Source: Streptococcus sp. 29892 (GTDB lineage: Bacteria; Bacillota; Bacilli; Lactobacillales; Streptococcaceae). From it: a stretch of DNA of 64,000 bases. Below the pieces are notes generated by a model. That model was not told the origin of the DNA, did not search any database, and saw only the letters and a program-made list of their open reading frames with translations. Of this stretch, positions 55,675 through 64,000 are shown piece after piece; position 1 is the first letter of the stretch, and each line of letters starts with the position of its first letter. Location of the stretch: the NCBI RefSeq assembly GCF_032594935.1, contig NZ_CP118734.1, positions 1,578,001-1,642,000 of the forward strand, read 5' to 3'. The position numbers were made by a program, and so were the translations under genes.

Positions 55675-56652
55675 CTAAAGTTTAAGTAGTAGCGTTCCCC
55701 AAGTCAGACCGCCACCAAATCCTGCCAATACAACCGTTTGGCTACCATCCAAGTGCAGACTACCTGCCTCCACACATTCTGATAAGAGAATAGGGATACT
55801 AGCTGCACTGGTATTGCCATAGTGCATCATATTGGCTGGAAATTTCTCAATGCCAAGGCCCAGCTTGCGTGCCATCTTGTCCAAAATCCGACTATTGGCC
55901 TGATGAAGCAGGAAGTAATCTACCTCATCACCAGTCAAACTCTGACTGTCTAGTAGCTCTGCAATGGTCTTGGTCACATCGCGAACAGCAAACTCGAAAA
56001 TCGCTCTGCCATCCATCTGCAAATAGGGCTGGTTGCTTTCCTCTTTTGAAAAAGGAGAATGCAGACCCGTCTGACCAGAAGTTAAACTAAGACCACGACT
56101 GCCATCTGTCCGATTGATTTCCGCTAGAAAATGCTGCTCAGAACTAGCTTCAAGCAAAACCCCACCAGCACCATCTCCAAACAAGACTGCCGTTCCACGG
56201 TCTGTCCAGTCAACTGTCTTGGACAAGACCTCCGCTCCAATCACGATTCCCTTTTGGTAGATACCAGAGGAAATCAGTTTGTCTGCGGTGGATAGTGCAA
56301 ACACGAAGCCCGAACAAGCTGCGACTAGGTCATAGGCAAATGCCTTCTTAGCACCGACTGCCGCCTGAACCCGAGCTGCCGTTGACGGCATAGCTGAATC
56401 TGGTGTAATGGTAGCAACGATGATGAAGTCAATGGCTTCAGCAGCTACACCTGACTTGTCTAGCAGGTCTTGGGCAACACGACTGGCTAAATCGCTGGTA
56501 TTCTCATCGACTGTAATTCGTCGTTGTCGAATACCTGTCCTAGAAACAATCCACTCATCACTGGTATCCATGATTTGGGCTAAATCATCATTGCTCACAA
56601 TTCGTTCAGGAACATAGTGGGCAACCTGACTGATTTTAGCGAAGGTTCTCAT
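55675..56652 (-). CDS. fabH: 3-oxoacyl-ACP synthase III
   Basis: A 325-aa initiating condensing enzyme. The catalytic triad is Cys113 in DLVAACSGF, His in LLHQANSRI and Asn in [12 protein letters not shown]. It joins acetyl-CoA to malonyl-ACP. Its ATG overlaps the fabT stop (ATGA). Confidence 0.97.
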   Translation of the reverse strand: MRTFAKISQVAHYVPERIVSNDDLAQIMDTSDEWIVSRTGIRQRRITVDENTSDLASRVAQDLLDKSGVAAEAIDFIIVATITPDSAMPSTAARVQAAVGAKKAFAYDLVAACSGFVFALSTADKLISSGIYQKGIVIGAEVLSKTVDWTDRGTAVLFGDGAGGVLLEASSEQHFLAEINRTDGSRGLSLTSGQTGLHSPFSKEESNQPYLQMDGRAIFEFAVRDVTKTIAELLDSQSLTGDEVDYFLLHQANSRILDKMARKLGLGIEKFPANMMHYGNTSAASIPILLSECVEAGSLHLDGSQTVVLAGFGGGLTWGTLLLKL

Positions 56653-57083
56653 TTCAAATCCTCCAAGAAATTATAGAGTTTGTAGAGCCCTTTTTTCATC
56701 ACTTGGTATTCTGCCTCATCCATCCCGTCTGTAATCTGCTTGACCATTTCATTATGAAATTTTCGATGCAAGCGATAAACCAGACGACCTTTCTTGGTCA
56801 GATAGAGATGAACCACCCGTCTATCTTTAGTGGAACGAATTCGCTCAACATAGCCTTTTCGTTCTAAATTATTTAGACTGGTCGTTACCGTACCAAGTGT
56901 GACCATCAAAGTACGAGCTACATCGCTCGGCGTCGCTCCAGCGATTTCACCGATGACGTCAATGGTATGCATTTCCTTAATAGAAATATCATTGAAACGA
57001 CTACCTCGAAGACTTGTTTCTTCAATCACCAACACATTATTAAATATAGCGGTCAGGTATTCATTGATTTTTGGATCTTCCAA
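56649..57083 (-). CDS. fabT: FabT, MarR-family repressor of fatty-acid synthesis
   Basis: A 144-aa winged-helix protein: [86 protein letters not shown]. FabT binds TTTGA-N5-TCAAA boxes when loaded with acyl-ACP and so cuts synthesis of most fab genes. The start codon is TTG with AAAGGAGG six bases upstream; no ATG in the frame fits. Two boxes lie directly upstream, so it represses itself. Confidence 0.93.
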   Translation of the reverse strand: MEDPKINEYLTAIFNNVLVIEETSLRGSRFNDISIKEMHTIDVIGEIAGATPSDVARTLMVTLGTVTTSLNNLERKGYVERIRSTKDRRVVHLYLTKKGRLVYRLHRKFHNEMVKQITDGMDEAEYQVMKKGLYKLYNFLEDLK

Positions 57084-57097
57084 AACAGGCCTCCTTT

Positions 57098-57142
57098 ACT
57101 TTGATATTCAAAGTATAAGCCAAAATAATTTGAATGTCAAAT
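57098..57142. promoter_or_regulatory. two FabT boxes upstream of fabT
   Basis: ACTTTGATATTCAAAGT (57098-57114), a perfect palindrome apart from its centre, and ATTTGAATGTCAAAT (57128-57142). They are in the 79-base gap between fabM and fabT. Confidence 0.85.
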
Positions 57143-57162
57143 ATTTTTTCTAAAAAATTAAA

Positions 57163-57954
57163 TTATTTTCCTGTGAATACTGGTCTTCTCCGCTCAGCGT
57201 GGGCCCGAACACCTTCTTTAAAATCTTCTTTAAAAGCCAAGCTTTCTTGCAAGTTCAACTCTAAGCGGCGATAGGATTGCCAGTCCTTGAATTGACTTTC
57301 CCAGACCAGTTGCTTTATGGCAACATAAGAGTTGATAGATCCACGCGTGAGTTTCTTAAGGACCTGCTGAACCGTTTTTTCCAACTTTTCTGGCTCTACC
57401 AGCTTATAAACAATGCCGTATTCCAAGGCTTTCTCAGCAGATAAGCCTTCACCTGTCATAGCCAACTGGCTGGCACGATTGGCACCAATAGCACGACTAA
57501 GCAGAAAAATTCCACCCGCATCTGGTGCAAGACCAACACCAACAAAGGCTTGGATAAATTTAGTCTTAGTAGAGGAGATTACAAAATCAGCCGCCACTGC
57601 CATATTGGCTGCCGCACCCGCCACCGCACCATCGGTGACCATAATGACAACTTTAGGAAGTTGTTTAAGGGCGAAGGAAATGTCATTCACCAGCTCTGCA
57701 ATACGTACCAAGGAAGGAATATCATCCTCATCCACTGCTCGCTTCATCTCTACCAGATCACCACCAACAGAGAATATAGGTCCAGCAGCAGCTATTTGTA
57801 AGAATTGGACTTGGTCATTCTGAGCTGTTTCTTCGATAGCCGCAAGAATTTCTTCACACATAGGGATGTTAAAACCATTAGCCACATGGGGACGATTAAA
57901 GGTTAGAACGGCAAGATTTCCTGTTACCTGATAGGAAATTGTTTGGTAGGTCAT
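57163..57954 (-). CDS. fabM: trans-2,cis-3-decenoyl-ACP isomerase
   Basis: A 263-aa crotonase-fold enzyme starting [41 protein letters not shown] and [22 protein letters not shown] are the oxyanion and active-site regions. FabM converts trans-2- to cis-3-decenoyl-ACP and is the streptococcal route to unsaturated fatty acids. The start at 57954 has AAAGGAGAAG; the upstream 16 codons lie in the leader. It has its own promoter and FabT box. Confidence 0.92.
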   Translation of the reverse strand: MTYQTISYQVTGNLAVLTFNRPHVANGFNIPMCEEILAAIEETAQNDQVQFLQIAAAGPIFSVGGDLVEMKRAVDEDDIPSLVRIAELVNDISFALKQLPKVVIMVTDGAVAGAAANMAVAADFVISSTKTKFIQAFVGVGLAPDAGGIFLLSRAIGANRASQLAMTGEGLSAEKALEYGIVYKLVEPEKLEKTVQQVLKKLTRGSINSYVAIKQLVWESQFKDWQSYRRLELNLQESLAFKEDFKEGVRAHAERRRPVFTGK

Positions 57955-57989
57955 CTCTTCTCCTTTGAAAATGATTTGATGGTTAAAAT

Positions 57990-58004
57990 ATTTGAATATC
58001 AAAT
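57990..58004. promoter_or_regulatory. FabT box upstream of fabM
   Basis: ATTTGAATATCAAAT, a perfect palindrome around its centre base, near the expected transcription start of the fabM promoter. Confidence 0.85.
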
Positions 58005-58022
58005 TTCAAACTCTTGTATCTC

Positions 58023-58050
58023 ATTCTAGCACAGATTTGCAATTTGTCAC
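58023..58050 (-). promoter_or_regulatory. promoter of fabM
   Basis: Minus strand GTGACA (plus 58045-58050), 16-base spacer, TAGAAT (plus 58023-58028). The FabT box follows about 19 bases downstream of the -10 box. Confidence 0.5.
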
Positions 58051-58080
58051 TGTTTTTCCAAAAATATAGTGTGACATCCG

Positions 58081-58108
58081 AAAAAAAGCTGGCAAAACCA
58101 ACTTTTTC
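58081..58108 (-). terminator. terminator of the HAD phosphatase gene
   Basis: Minus strand AAAAAGTTGG-TTTTG-CCAGCTTTTTTT, just after the stop codon. Confidence 0.8.
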
Positions 58109-58110
58109 TA

Positions 58111-58752
58111 TTAAACATCTAAGTCATTCATTGCCTGTCCTAAGCTATCTACTAGCCTATCAGCTTGGGACTGGTCGATACCGTAATGCCGATCTCGAAT
58201 AGCCCAGACAGTCAGATTTGCCGCTTTTGCTGCCGCAATTCCCTTAGAACTGTCTTCAAAGACCAAAATATCCTTTTTATCCACTCCTAAAGCTTGGACC
58301 GCCTGTTCATACACTGCTGGATGTGGCTTTGGTGCTTGACAATCCATACCCGAAAAAGTTTGATCAAAGTATGTTGCAATTCCCGCCTCAGACAAGGCAC
58401 GTTCAATCTCTGCTCCATCTGTATTGGACGCCAATACCAAAGGGAGGCCCTTGTTTTTTAACCGCTCCAAACTATCTCTTACATCTGGAAACAGGCGCTC
58501 AGCATAAGGTGTTGGACGTTCTTCCTTATAGAGCCGGTATTCTGCTTCTAAGGCTGGCACATCCCAATTTTCATAATCATCTGCTAAAATTCGCTTCCAC
58601 ATTTGGCTGGCTCTTCCACCAACAAAAATAGATGGTTCCAAGTGCTCTACTGATAAGCCCTTAGTAGCTAGAAAATCAATTCGGCGTTGAAAATAAAACG
58701 TTTCCGTATCAAACAGGACACCGTCCATATCAAAAATAATTGCTTTTACCAT
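58111..58752 (-). CDS. HAD-superfamily phosphatase / beta-phosphoglucomutase-like
   Basis: A 213-aa HAD subfamily IA protein. Motif I AIIFDMDGVLFDTE has both Asp residues; motif II is VLASNTDG, Lys in MDCQAPKPHPAVYEQA and motif III LVFEDSSKGIAAAKAA. The four-helix cap domain (FYFQRRIDFLATKGL...) marks the beta-phosphoglucomutase/phosphatase group. Substrate unknown. Start at 58752 with AGAGGAG; an ATG 18 bases upstream is less well placed. Confidence 0.88.
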   Translation of the reverse strand: MVKAIIFDMDGVLFDTETFYFQRRIDFLATKGLSVEHLEPSIFVGGRASQMWKRILADDYENWDVPALEAEYRLYKEERPTPYAERLFPDVRDSLERLKNKGLPLVLASNTDGAEIERALSEAGIATYFDQTFSGMDCQAPKPHPAVYEQAVQALGVDKKDILVFEDSSKGIAAAKAANLTVWAIRDRHYGIDQSQADRLVDSLGQAMNDLDV

Positions 58753-58773
58753 GTCTTTCTCCTCTTCCATTCT

Positions 58774-58782
58774 ATTGTAACA
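58774..58782 (-). promoter_or_regulatory. extended -10 promoter of the HAD gene
   Basis: Minus strand TGTTACAAT (TACAAT at plus 58774-58779), 22 bases before the start. Confidence 0.45.
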
Positions 58783-58869
58783 TAGCAGAAGTTTTTTGTT
58801 TTCAGAAAATTTTTGAAAGTGCAATTGTTCGTTTTAAAGACCAGTAGCCATAAGATTTGTTTATATGTA

Positions 58870-58898
58870 CTGACAATCCCTCACTATTCTGCTATAAT
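58870..58898 (+). promoter_or_regulatory. promoter of the aspartokinase gene
   Basis: CTGACA (58870-58875) and TATAAT (58893-58898), 17-base spacer. The ATG at 58925 follows AGGAGTT. Confidence 0.8.
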
Positions 58899-58924
58899 AG
58901 AAAAAAATATCCTAGGAGTTACAA

Positions 58925-60280
58925 ATGAAAGTGATTAAGTTTGGCGGAAGCTCTCTCGCTTCTGCTAGTCAATTAGAAAAAGTATTCAATATTGTCCAAT
59001 CCGATCCTGAGCGTCGCTTTGTCGTTGTTTCAGCACCCGGAAAACGAAATGCTGAAGATACCAAGGTTACCGATGCCTTGATTAAGTACTACAAGGACTA
59101 TATCCATGGAAAAGATGTTACTGCTAGTCAAGATTGGATTATCAATCGCTATCAGGCAATGGTCGACGAACTTGGTTTCACTGCCAAGAGCATGAAGAAA
59201 ATTGCCGAAAGCATCAAGGATTTAGCAAGTTTGCCAATTGAGAACAACGATTTTCTTTACGATGCATTCTTGGCAGCTGGTGAAGATAACAATGCAAAAT
59301 TGATTGCCGAATACTTCACCTTTAAAGGCTTACCAGCTCGCTATGTCCATCCCAAGACGGCTGGTATTATCGTTAGCTCTGAACCAGGTAACGCTCGAAT
59401 TCTTCCATCGAGCTATGATAAAATTGAAGAGCTGCGTAACTCAGATGAAATCCTCATTATTCCTGGATTCTTTGGAGTAACGATTGACAATCAAATTTGT
59501 ACCTTCTCACGTGGAGGGTCAGACATCACTGGTTCTATCGTAGCAGCAGGGGTAAAGGCTGATCTTTACGAAAACTTTACCGATGTAGATGGCATCTTTG
59601 CTGCCCATCCTGGTATTATCAAAAATCCACATTCTATCAAGGAATTGACTTATCGTGAGATGCGCGAATTGGCTTATGCCGGCTTCTCCGTGCTCCATGA
59701 TGAAGCCCTTCTTCCAGCCTATCGCGGTCGCATTCCGCTAGTTATTAAAAATACCAATAATCCTGGTCATCCTGGCACTCGCATTGTTCACAAACACACT
59801 GAAAAAACAGTTCCTGTTGTCGGTATCGCTGCGGATGATGACTTCGTAAGTATCAATATGTCTAAGTATCTGATGAACCGTGAAGTTGGTTTTGGACGCA
59901 AGGTCTTGCAAATCCTTGAAGACCTTAATATCCGCTTTGAACATATGCCAACTGGTATTGATGATTTATCTATTGTACTACGTGAGCGTGAATTGACACC
60001 AATCAAGGAAGAAGAAATTCTTCACCAGCTCAAGACGAAACTGGAAGTTGATAAGGCTGAAATCGAACACGGTCTCTCTACCATCATGATTGTTGGTGAG
60101 AATATGAAAAGCCATGTCGGTGTGACCGCTACCGCTACGGCTGCACTTTCTCAACAAAATGTCAACCTAGCCATGATTTCGCAGGGCGCTAGCGAGGTTT
60201 CTGTTATGTTCGTTGTCAAAACAGAAGAAAAAGAGAAGGCTCTCAAGGCCCTCTACGATGCATTTTTTGAGGAGAAATAA
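58925..60280 (+). CDS. aspartate kinase (monofunctional, class III-like)
   Basis: A 451-aa aspartokinase: KFGGSSLASASQLEKV at the N-terminus, the substrate region LAAGEDNNAKLIAEYF, FFGVTIDNQICTFSRGGSDITGS and two C-terminal ACT domains (from about residue 300; VSINMSKYLMNREVGF, ATAALSQQNVNLAMISQG). It phosphorylates aspartate, the first step to lysine/diaminopimelate, threonine and methionine. The ACT domains should bind the end-product inhibitor. The gene stands alone with its own promoter and a strong terminator. Whether it is named lysC or thrA-like cannot be told. Confidence 0.93.
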   Translation: MKVIKFGGSSLASASQLEKVFNIVQSDPERRFVVVSAPGKRNAEDTKVTDALIKYYKDYIHGKDVTASQDWIINRYQAMVDELGFTAKSMKKIAESIKDLASLPIENNDFLYDAFLAAGEDNNAKLIAEYFTFKGLPARYVHPKTAGIIVSSEPGNARILPSSYDKIEELRNSDEILIIPGFFGVTIDNQICTFSRGGSDITGSIVAAGVKADLYENFTDVDGIFAAHPGIIKNPHSIKELTYREMRELAYAGFSVLHDEALLPAYRGRIPLVIKNTNNPGHPGTRIVHKHTEKTVPVVGIAADDDFVSINMSKYLMNREVGFGRKVLQILEDLNIRFEHMPTGIDDLSIVLRERELTPIKEEEILHQLKTKLEVDKAEIEHGLSTIMIVGENMKSHVGVTATATAALSQQNVNLAMISQGASEVSVMFVVKTEEKEKALKALYDAFFEEK

Positions 60281-60282
60281 GT

Positions 60283-60320
60283 AAAAACCATGCTAGATTA
60301 CTTCCTAGCATGGTTTTTTT
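60283..60320. terminator. bidirectional terminator between aspartokinase and alr
   Basis: AAAAACCATGCTAG / CTAGCATGGTTTTTTT with an 8-base loop. Both strands have an A/T tail, so it serves both convergent genes. Confidence 0.9.
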
Positions 60321-61422
60321 ATTCGAAAAAGCGTGGCAAACGGTCAGTTAATAGGCAGACAACTTCATAATTGATAGTACCAATATAGTCTGCCCAATCT
60401 TGAACGCTAATGCTATTTTTATTATCTTGCCCGATTAAGGTAACTCTTTCACCGATTGGATAGTAGTCTGGTAAGCGAATGGTAATTTGGTCCATAGAAA
60501 TCCGCCCTACTATTTCACAAGTTTTGCCATCGACTAAAACATGAAAACCTTGCAAACTTCTCACCATTCCATCCGCATAGCCAATCGGAACGGTGGCAAT
60601 CCACTCTGTTTCTGGGCTAGTATAAGTAGATCCATAACCAATTACAGTTCCAGCCTGAACCTGCTTGACATGGACAATTTCCGAAACCAGGGACAAGGCT
60701 GGTTCCACCGAAAATGGTAATTCTAGGGTCCTCCCACTTGGGTTCATTCCGTAGAGAATATTGCCCAGACGAACCAGATTAAAGACAGTGTCTGTATGCC
60801 AAATGCTGGTCGCAGAATTGCTGGCATGAACCCAGCGTGGCAAACGTGGCAAGAGAGCCAAATAAGCTTTAAAGCTAGACAACTGTTCTTGGAATTGCCT
60901 TTCGTCTACCTCGTCTGCTGTTGCAAAATGGGTAAAAATACCTTCTAGCTCAAACTCTAAATCATCTAACAAATCCAGAGCCTGTTGCAATTCCTCTTCA
61001 CTTCGAAAACCAATTCGCCCCATACCCGTATCGATTTTTAAATGAACTGCTAAGCCTGATAAGTCCTCAGTTACATTTCGCGCTTGCTCCAGCCATTCTA
61101 AACTAGCAACCGTCACACTGATATTTAACTGATGGGCTAACTGTAAGAAGTGCGGAGGCACGATACCCAAAATCAAAATCGGGTCTTCGATGCCTGCCCT
61201 GCGCAACTCTAAAGCCTCATCCAAGTTAGATACACAAAAGCCTGCTACTTTATTGGATAATCTTTTAGCTACTGCAACTGCACCATGACCATAGGCATTG
61301 GCCTTAACAACCGCAAAAGCTTCTGCCTTAACCGGTAAGTGTGCCATCACCTGCTCAAGATTTCCAACTATAGCGTCTAAATTGACTAGAACTTGCGTGG
61401 GGCGATGTTCACTTTCAATCAT
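60319..61422 (-). CDS. alr: alanine racemase
   Basis: A 367-aa PLP enzyme. Lys40 in [12 protein letters not shown] forms the Schiff base and a Tyr in [16 protein letters not shown] is the second catalytic base. It makes D-alanine for peptidoglycan and teichoic acids. The start at 61422 has GGAGGAG; it overlaps the acpS end by 8 bases. The order acpS-alr is common in streptococci. Confidence 0.96.
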   Translation of the reverse strand: MIESEHRPTQVLVNLDAIVGNLEQVMAHLPVKAEAFAVVKANAYGHGAVAVAKRLSNKVAGFCVSNLDEALELRRAGIEDPILILGIVPPHFLQLAHQLNISVTVASLEWLEQARNVTEDLSGLAVHLKIDTGMGRIGFRSEEELQQALDLLDDLEFELEGIFTHFATADEVDERQFQEQLSSFKAYLALLPRLPRWVHASNSATSIWHTDTVFNLVRLGNILYGMNPSGRTLELPFSVEPALSLVSEIVHVKQVQAGTVIGYGSTYTSPETEWIATVPIGYADGMVRSLQGFHVLVDGKTCEIVGRISMDQITIRLPDYYPIGERVTLIGQDNKNSISVQDWADYIGTINYEVVCLLTDRLPRFFE

Positions 61423-61774
61423 CTTTCTCCTCCAAAATAACACTGGCCTGGGCAAAATTCCCTGAATGACTAATACTCAACCAAACTTTCCCTGAAAAAT
61501 GGCTACAAACAATGTAAGGTGCACCACTGCTAGCATTTAAAATTTCAATGTCCCGAAAGGTCACCTTACCTATACCAGTCCCTATCGCCTTTACAAAAGC
61601 CTCTTTTGCCGCCCAACGACCTGCTAGATATTCTAGCTGACGACGTCCGTGTAGTTTTTGATAGCGTTCAAATTCCCTATCCGTGAGAATTCGTTTGGGA
61701 AAACCATCATGTTTCTGCCTGGCACGCTCAATCGCTGCTATTTCCTGAAGGTCAATTCCATATCCAACTATCAT
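61415..61774 (-). CDS. acpS: holo-ACP synthase
   Basis: A 119-aa phosphopantetheinyl transferase starting [18 protein letters not shown], with the Mg-binding Asp8 and ...[17 protein letters not shown] (Glu and Lys). It adds 4'-phosphopantetheine to AcpP encoded at 55393. The start at 61774 has GGGAGA; seven further codons upstream are unlikely. It follows secA with a terminator-like hairpin in the gap. Confidence 0.95.
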   Translation of the reverse strand: MIVGYGIDLQEIAAIERARQKHDGFPKRILTDREFERYQKLHGRRQLEYLAGRWAAKEAFVKAIGTGIGKVTFRDIEILNASSGAPYIVCSHFSGKVWLSISHSGNFAQASVILEEKDD

Positions 61775-61815
61775 TGAAGAGTTTCTCCCTATCAAAAATT
61801 TTCTCTAAAATAGCG

Positions 61816-61844
61816 AAAAGGATTGGACAGCCGTCCAGTCCTTT
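61816..61844 (-). terminator. terminator-like hairpin after secA
   Basis: Minus strand AAAGGACTGGAC-GGCT-GTCCAATCCTTT followed by TCGCTATTTT. The T-run is broken, so part of the transcription may continue into acpS-alr. Confidence 0.6.
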
Positions 61845-61852
61845 CGTTCTTT

Positions 61853-64000
61853 CTATTTACGGCCGTGACAATTTTTGAATTTCTTGCCAGATTGGCATGG
61901 ACATGGGTCATTTCGATCCACGCCTTCAAAAGATACTTGTTCTTCTTCAGCTTGTGATTGAACCGGCATAATATTTTTGGCTGCTGTTGTATGAGCCTCT
62001 TGAGTAGCACGTTCACGCTCAATATTGTCGTGGATTTGCGCTTTCATCATCAGGCGAGTAACCTCAAATTCAATAGCACCGATCATATCATTAAACATCG
62101 TAAAGGCTTCTGATTGGTATTCTACAATAGGATTATTCTGAGCATAGCCACGCAAGCTAACTGCATTACGCAATTGATCCAGAGCATCAATATGGTCTGT
62201 CCACTTGCTATCTACTACACGGAGAATTAGAACTTTTTGGAACTCCCGCACCCTCTCCTCATCACGTAGTTTTTCAAGCTGTGAAGCATACACTTTCAAG
62301 GCTCGGTCATAAAGCTCATCAATGATTTCTTTTTTATTTAATCCTTCAAAGTAATAAACACTCAAAGATCCTTCATCAATCAAATTAGCATGAGCAAATT
62401 TTAGAATTCCTTCAACAGCCTCTTCTTTAGAACCAAGGAAATGCCCCTCGACTTGGCGCTCAATTGTACGCTTGATCATAGCTTTGATTTCAGGAGATAA
62501 ATCGCGATTAGATGTGATGACATCCTGACGTTGGCGGTAAATAATCTCGCGTTGCTCACGCATCACATCATCATATTGAAGAACTTGTTTACGAGAATCA
62601 TAGTTATTCCCCTCAACACGCTTTTGAGCCGCTTCGACTTGACGAGTTAGCATTTTAGACTTGATGACAGATTCTTCCTCAGTCAAGTTCATACGTTCCA
62701 TAAAGACCTTGATACGTTCTGAACCAAAACGCTTCATCAAATCATCTTCTAATGAAAGATAGAATTGCGATTCACCCGGGTCACCTTGACGACCAGAACG
62801 ACCACGCAACTGATTATCAATACGGCGACTTTCATGTCGCTCAGTACCAATCACACATAGACCGCCTAGCTCCAAAACACCTGGACCTAACTTAATGTCT
62901 GTTCCACGACCTGCCATGTTGGTCGCAATGGTAACTGCTCCGCGCTGACCAGCATTCATAATAATTTGGGCCTCACGATAGTGGTTCTTAGCATTCAATA
63001 CTTCGTGAGGAATTCCAGCAGCCACCAAACGTTGAGAAAGGTAATCAGACGTTTCCACAGCCACTGTACCTACAAGTACTGGCTGACCTTTTTCATAGCG
63101 ACGTTTGACATCTGCAACCACCGCATTGAACTTATACTCCAAACTTGGGTAAAGCAAATCTTCATGGTCAATACGTTGAATTGGACGGTTGGTTGGGATT
63201 GGAATAATACGAATATTATAAATTTCGCGGAATTCTTCTTCTTCTGTCTTACCAGTACCTGTCATTCCCGAAAGTTTTTTATACATACGGAATAAGTTTT
63301 GGTAGGTAATGGACGCACTAGTTTTGGATTCGTTCTGAACTGGCACACCTTCTTTAGCCTCAATAGCTTGGTGCAGACCATCAGAATAGCGACGACCTTC
63401 CATGGTACGACCTGTAAATGGATCAATGATCATGACTTCTTGTTCGTCATTCACAAGGTAGTCCACATCGTAGATCATAATATAGTTGGCACGAAGAGCA
63501 TTGTCCAAGAAATGTGTAATGGCCACATTTTCAATATCATACAAGTTATCCAACTTAAAGAATTTTTCAGCCTTATCAATCCCCGAATCTGATAGACCAA
63601 TCGTTTTTGATGGAACATCAATGATGTAATCTTCGCTGTTCAGGGATTTAACTAGTTTATCCGCTAAGAAATAAAGTTGATTGGTTTCTGAACTCTGTGG
63701 ACCAGAAACAATCAGAGGCGTACGTGCTTCGTCAATCAAGATTGAGTCTACCTCATCAACCAAGGCATAGTTGAGCGGACGTTGTACCATATCTTCCGCA
63801 CGAACAACCATGTTGTCACGAAGATAGTCAAAACCGATTTCAGAGTTTGTAGAATAGGTAATATCACAGCTATAAGCTTCACGCTTTTCAAAAGATGATT
63901 TTGCCGCCAAGTTGATTCCAACAGATAGACCTAGCCAAGAATAGAGTTGCCCCATTTCCTCTCCGTCACGAGTTGATAGGTATTCATTGACTGTAACAAC
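61853..64000 (-). CDS. secA: preprotein translocase ATPase SecA (5' part outside window)
   Basis: The frame is open to the window edge: 715 codons, so about 120 N-terminal residues with Walker A are missing. Present are [20 protein letters not shown] at the edge, the [15 protein letters not shown] motif (DEAD-like), the preprotein cross-linking domain, [26 protein letters not shown], the helical scaffold and the C-terminal zinc site [16 protein letters not shown]. The zinc tail shows the housekeeping SecA and not the accessory SecA2. It drives export through SecYEG. Confidence 0.97.
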   Translation of the reverse strand, partial: VVTVNEYLSTRDGEEMGQLYSWLGLSVGINLAAKSSFEKREAYSCDITYSTNSEIGFDYLRDNMVVRAEDMVQRPLNYALVDEVDSILIDEARTPLIVSGPQSSETNQLYFLADKLVKSLNSEDYIIDVPSKTIGLSDSGIDKAEKFFKLDNLYDIENVAITHFLDNALRANYIMIYDVDYLVNDEQEVMIIDPFTGRTMEGRRYSDGLHQAIEAKEGVPVQNESKTSASITYQNLFRMYKKLSGMTGTGKTEEEEFREIYNIRIIPIPTNRPIQRIDHEDLLYPSLEYKFNAVVADVKRRYEKGQPVLVGTVAVETSDYLSQRLVAAGIPHEVLNAKNHYREAQIIMNAGQRGAVTIATNMAGRGTDIKLGPGVLELGGLCVIGTERHESRRIDNQLRGRSGRQGDPGESQFYLSLEDDLMKRFGSERIKVFMERMNLTEEESVIKSKMLTRQVEAAQKRVEGNNYDSRKQVLQYDDVMREQREIIYRQRQDVITSNRDLSPEIKAMIKRTIERQVEGHFLGSKEEAVEGILKFAHANLIDEGSLSVYYFEGLNKKEIIDELYDRALKVYASQLEKLRDEERVREFQKVLILRVVDSKWTDHIDALDQLRNAVSLRGYAQNNPIVEYQSEAFTMFNDMIGAIEFEVTRLMMKAQIHDNIERERATQEAHTTAAKNIMPVQSQAEEEQVSFEGVDRNDPCPCQSGKKFKNCHGRK

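Overview
The window looks like chromosomal core DNA of a low-GC streptococcus, most likely Streptococcus suis or a close relative. The evidence is gene content and order: glmU-Nudix-macP-mtnN, the full streptococcal fabM-fabT-fabH-acpP-fabK-fabD-fabG-fabF-accB-fabZ-accC-accD-accA cluster, manLMN followed by a DUF956 gene and serS, T-box leaders before glycyl- and seryl-tRNA synthetase genes, and FabT-, PurR-, CcpA- and MtaR-type sites. I assign the species by recognition only; no database search was possible. I see no rRNA, tRNA, CRISPR array, transposase or prophage gene.

Layout. 1-5 kb: the tail of a TrmA/RumA-family RNA methyltransferase gene, then (minus strand) the cell-wall precursor/maintenance operon glmU-Nudix-macP-mtnN, an unrecognised 104-aa protein and a small DUF2829-SDR-ASCH operon. 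5-6.5 kb: a PadR operon that starts with an unlisted 54-aa two-helix membrane protein and has three operator-like repeats around its promoter. 6.7-11.2 kb: a Bce-type peptide-antibiotic sensing and detoxification module (response regulator, short histidine kinase, ABC ATPase, large permease). 11.3-15.6 kb: a DUF2974 hydrolase, an aminotransferase, a degenerate gap, an M50-like membrane protease and DUF896. 15.6-20.1 kb: glyQS behind a Gly (GGC) T-box, with an HExxH metallopeptidase gene as first cistron. 20.1-21.9 kb: a B3/B4-domain protein with a structured leader and a decayed agmatine-deiminase-family pseudogene. 21.9-28.1 kb: a 2-hydroxyacid dehydrogenase pair and the methionine ABC transporter metQ-M20 peptidase-metN-metI. 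28.3-34 kb: a 1290-aa YSIRK surface protein with three almost identical 125-aa repeats and an LPSTN sorting motif, a class I glutamine-amidotransferase-like hydrolase and an orphan, N-terminally short peptide-transporter ATPase. 34-37.2 kb: metE-metF. 37.2-47 kb: purine permease, HAD phosphatase, mannose PTS, serS, PspC and two tandem CPBP proteases. 47-58 kb: the fatty-acid synthesis cluster. 58-64 kb: HAD phosphatase, aspartokinase, alr-acpS and a 5'-truncated secA.

How it works together. Much of the region is growth and envelope supply: UDP-GlcNAc (GlmU), D-Ala (Alr), PBP activation (MacP), fatty acids and acyl carrier protein (Fab/Acc/AcpS) and secretion (SecA), next to methionine and one-carbon supply (MetE/F, MetNIQ, MtnN). 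Control can be read directly at many points: T-boxes, FabT boxes, Met-boxes, a cre site inside the man promoter, PurBoxes before the purine permease and a BceR-type box before the ABC genes.

Most unusual features: (i) a dispersed family of intergenic hairpin elements (three loci) whose stems vary with compensating changes; (ii) the metallopeptidase placed first under the glycine T-box; (iii) the structured leader of the B3/B4 gene; (iv) the PadR operon with its small membrane protein; (v) the repeat-bearing surface protein. I did not find a clear new defence or mobile system.
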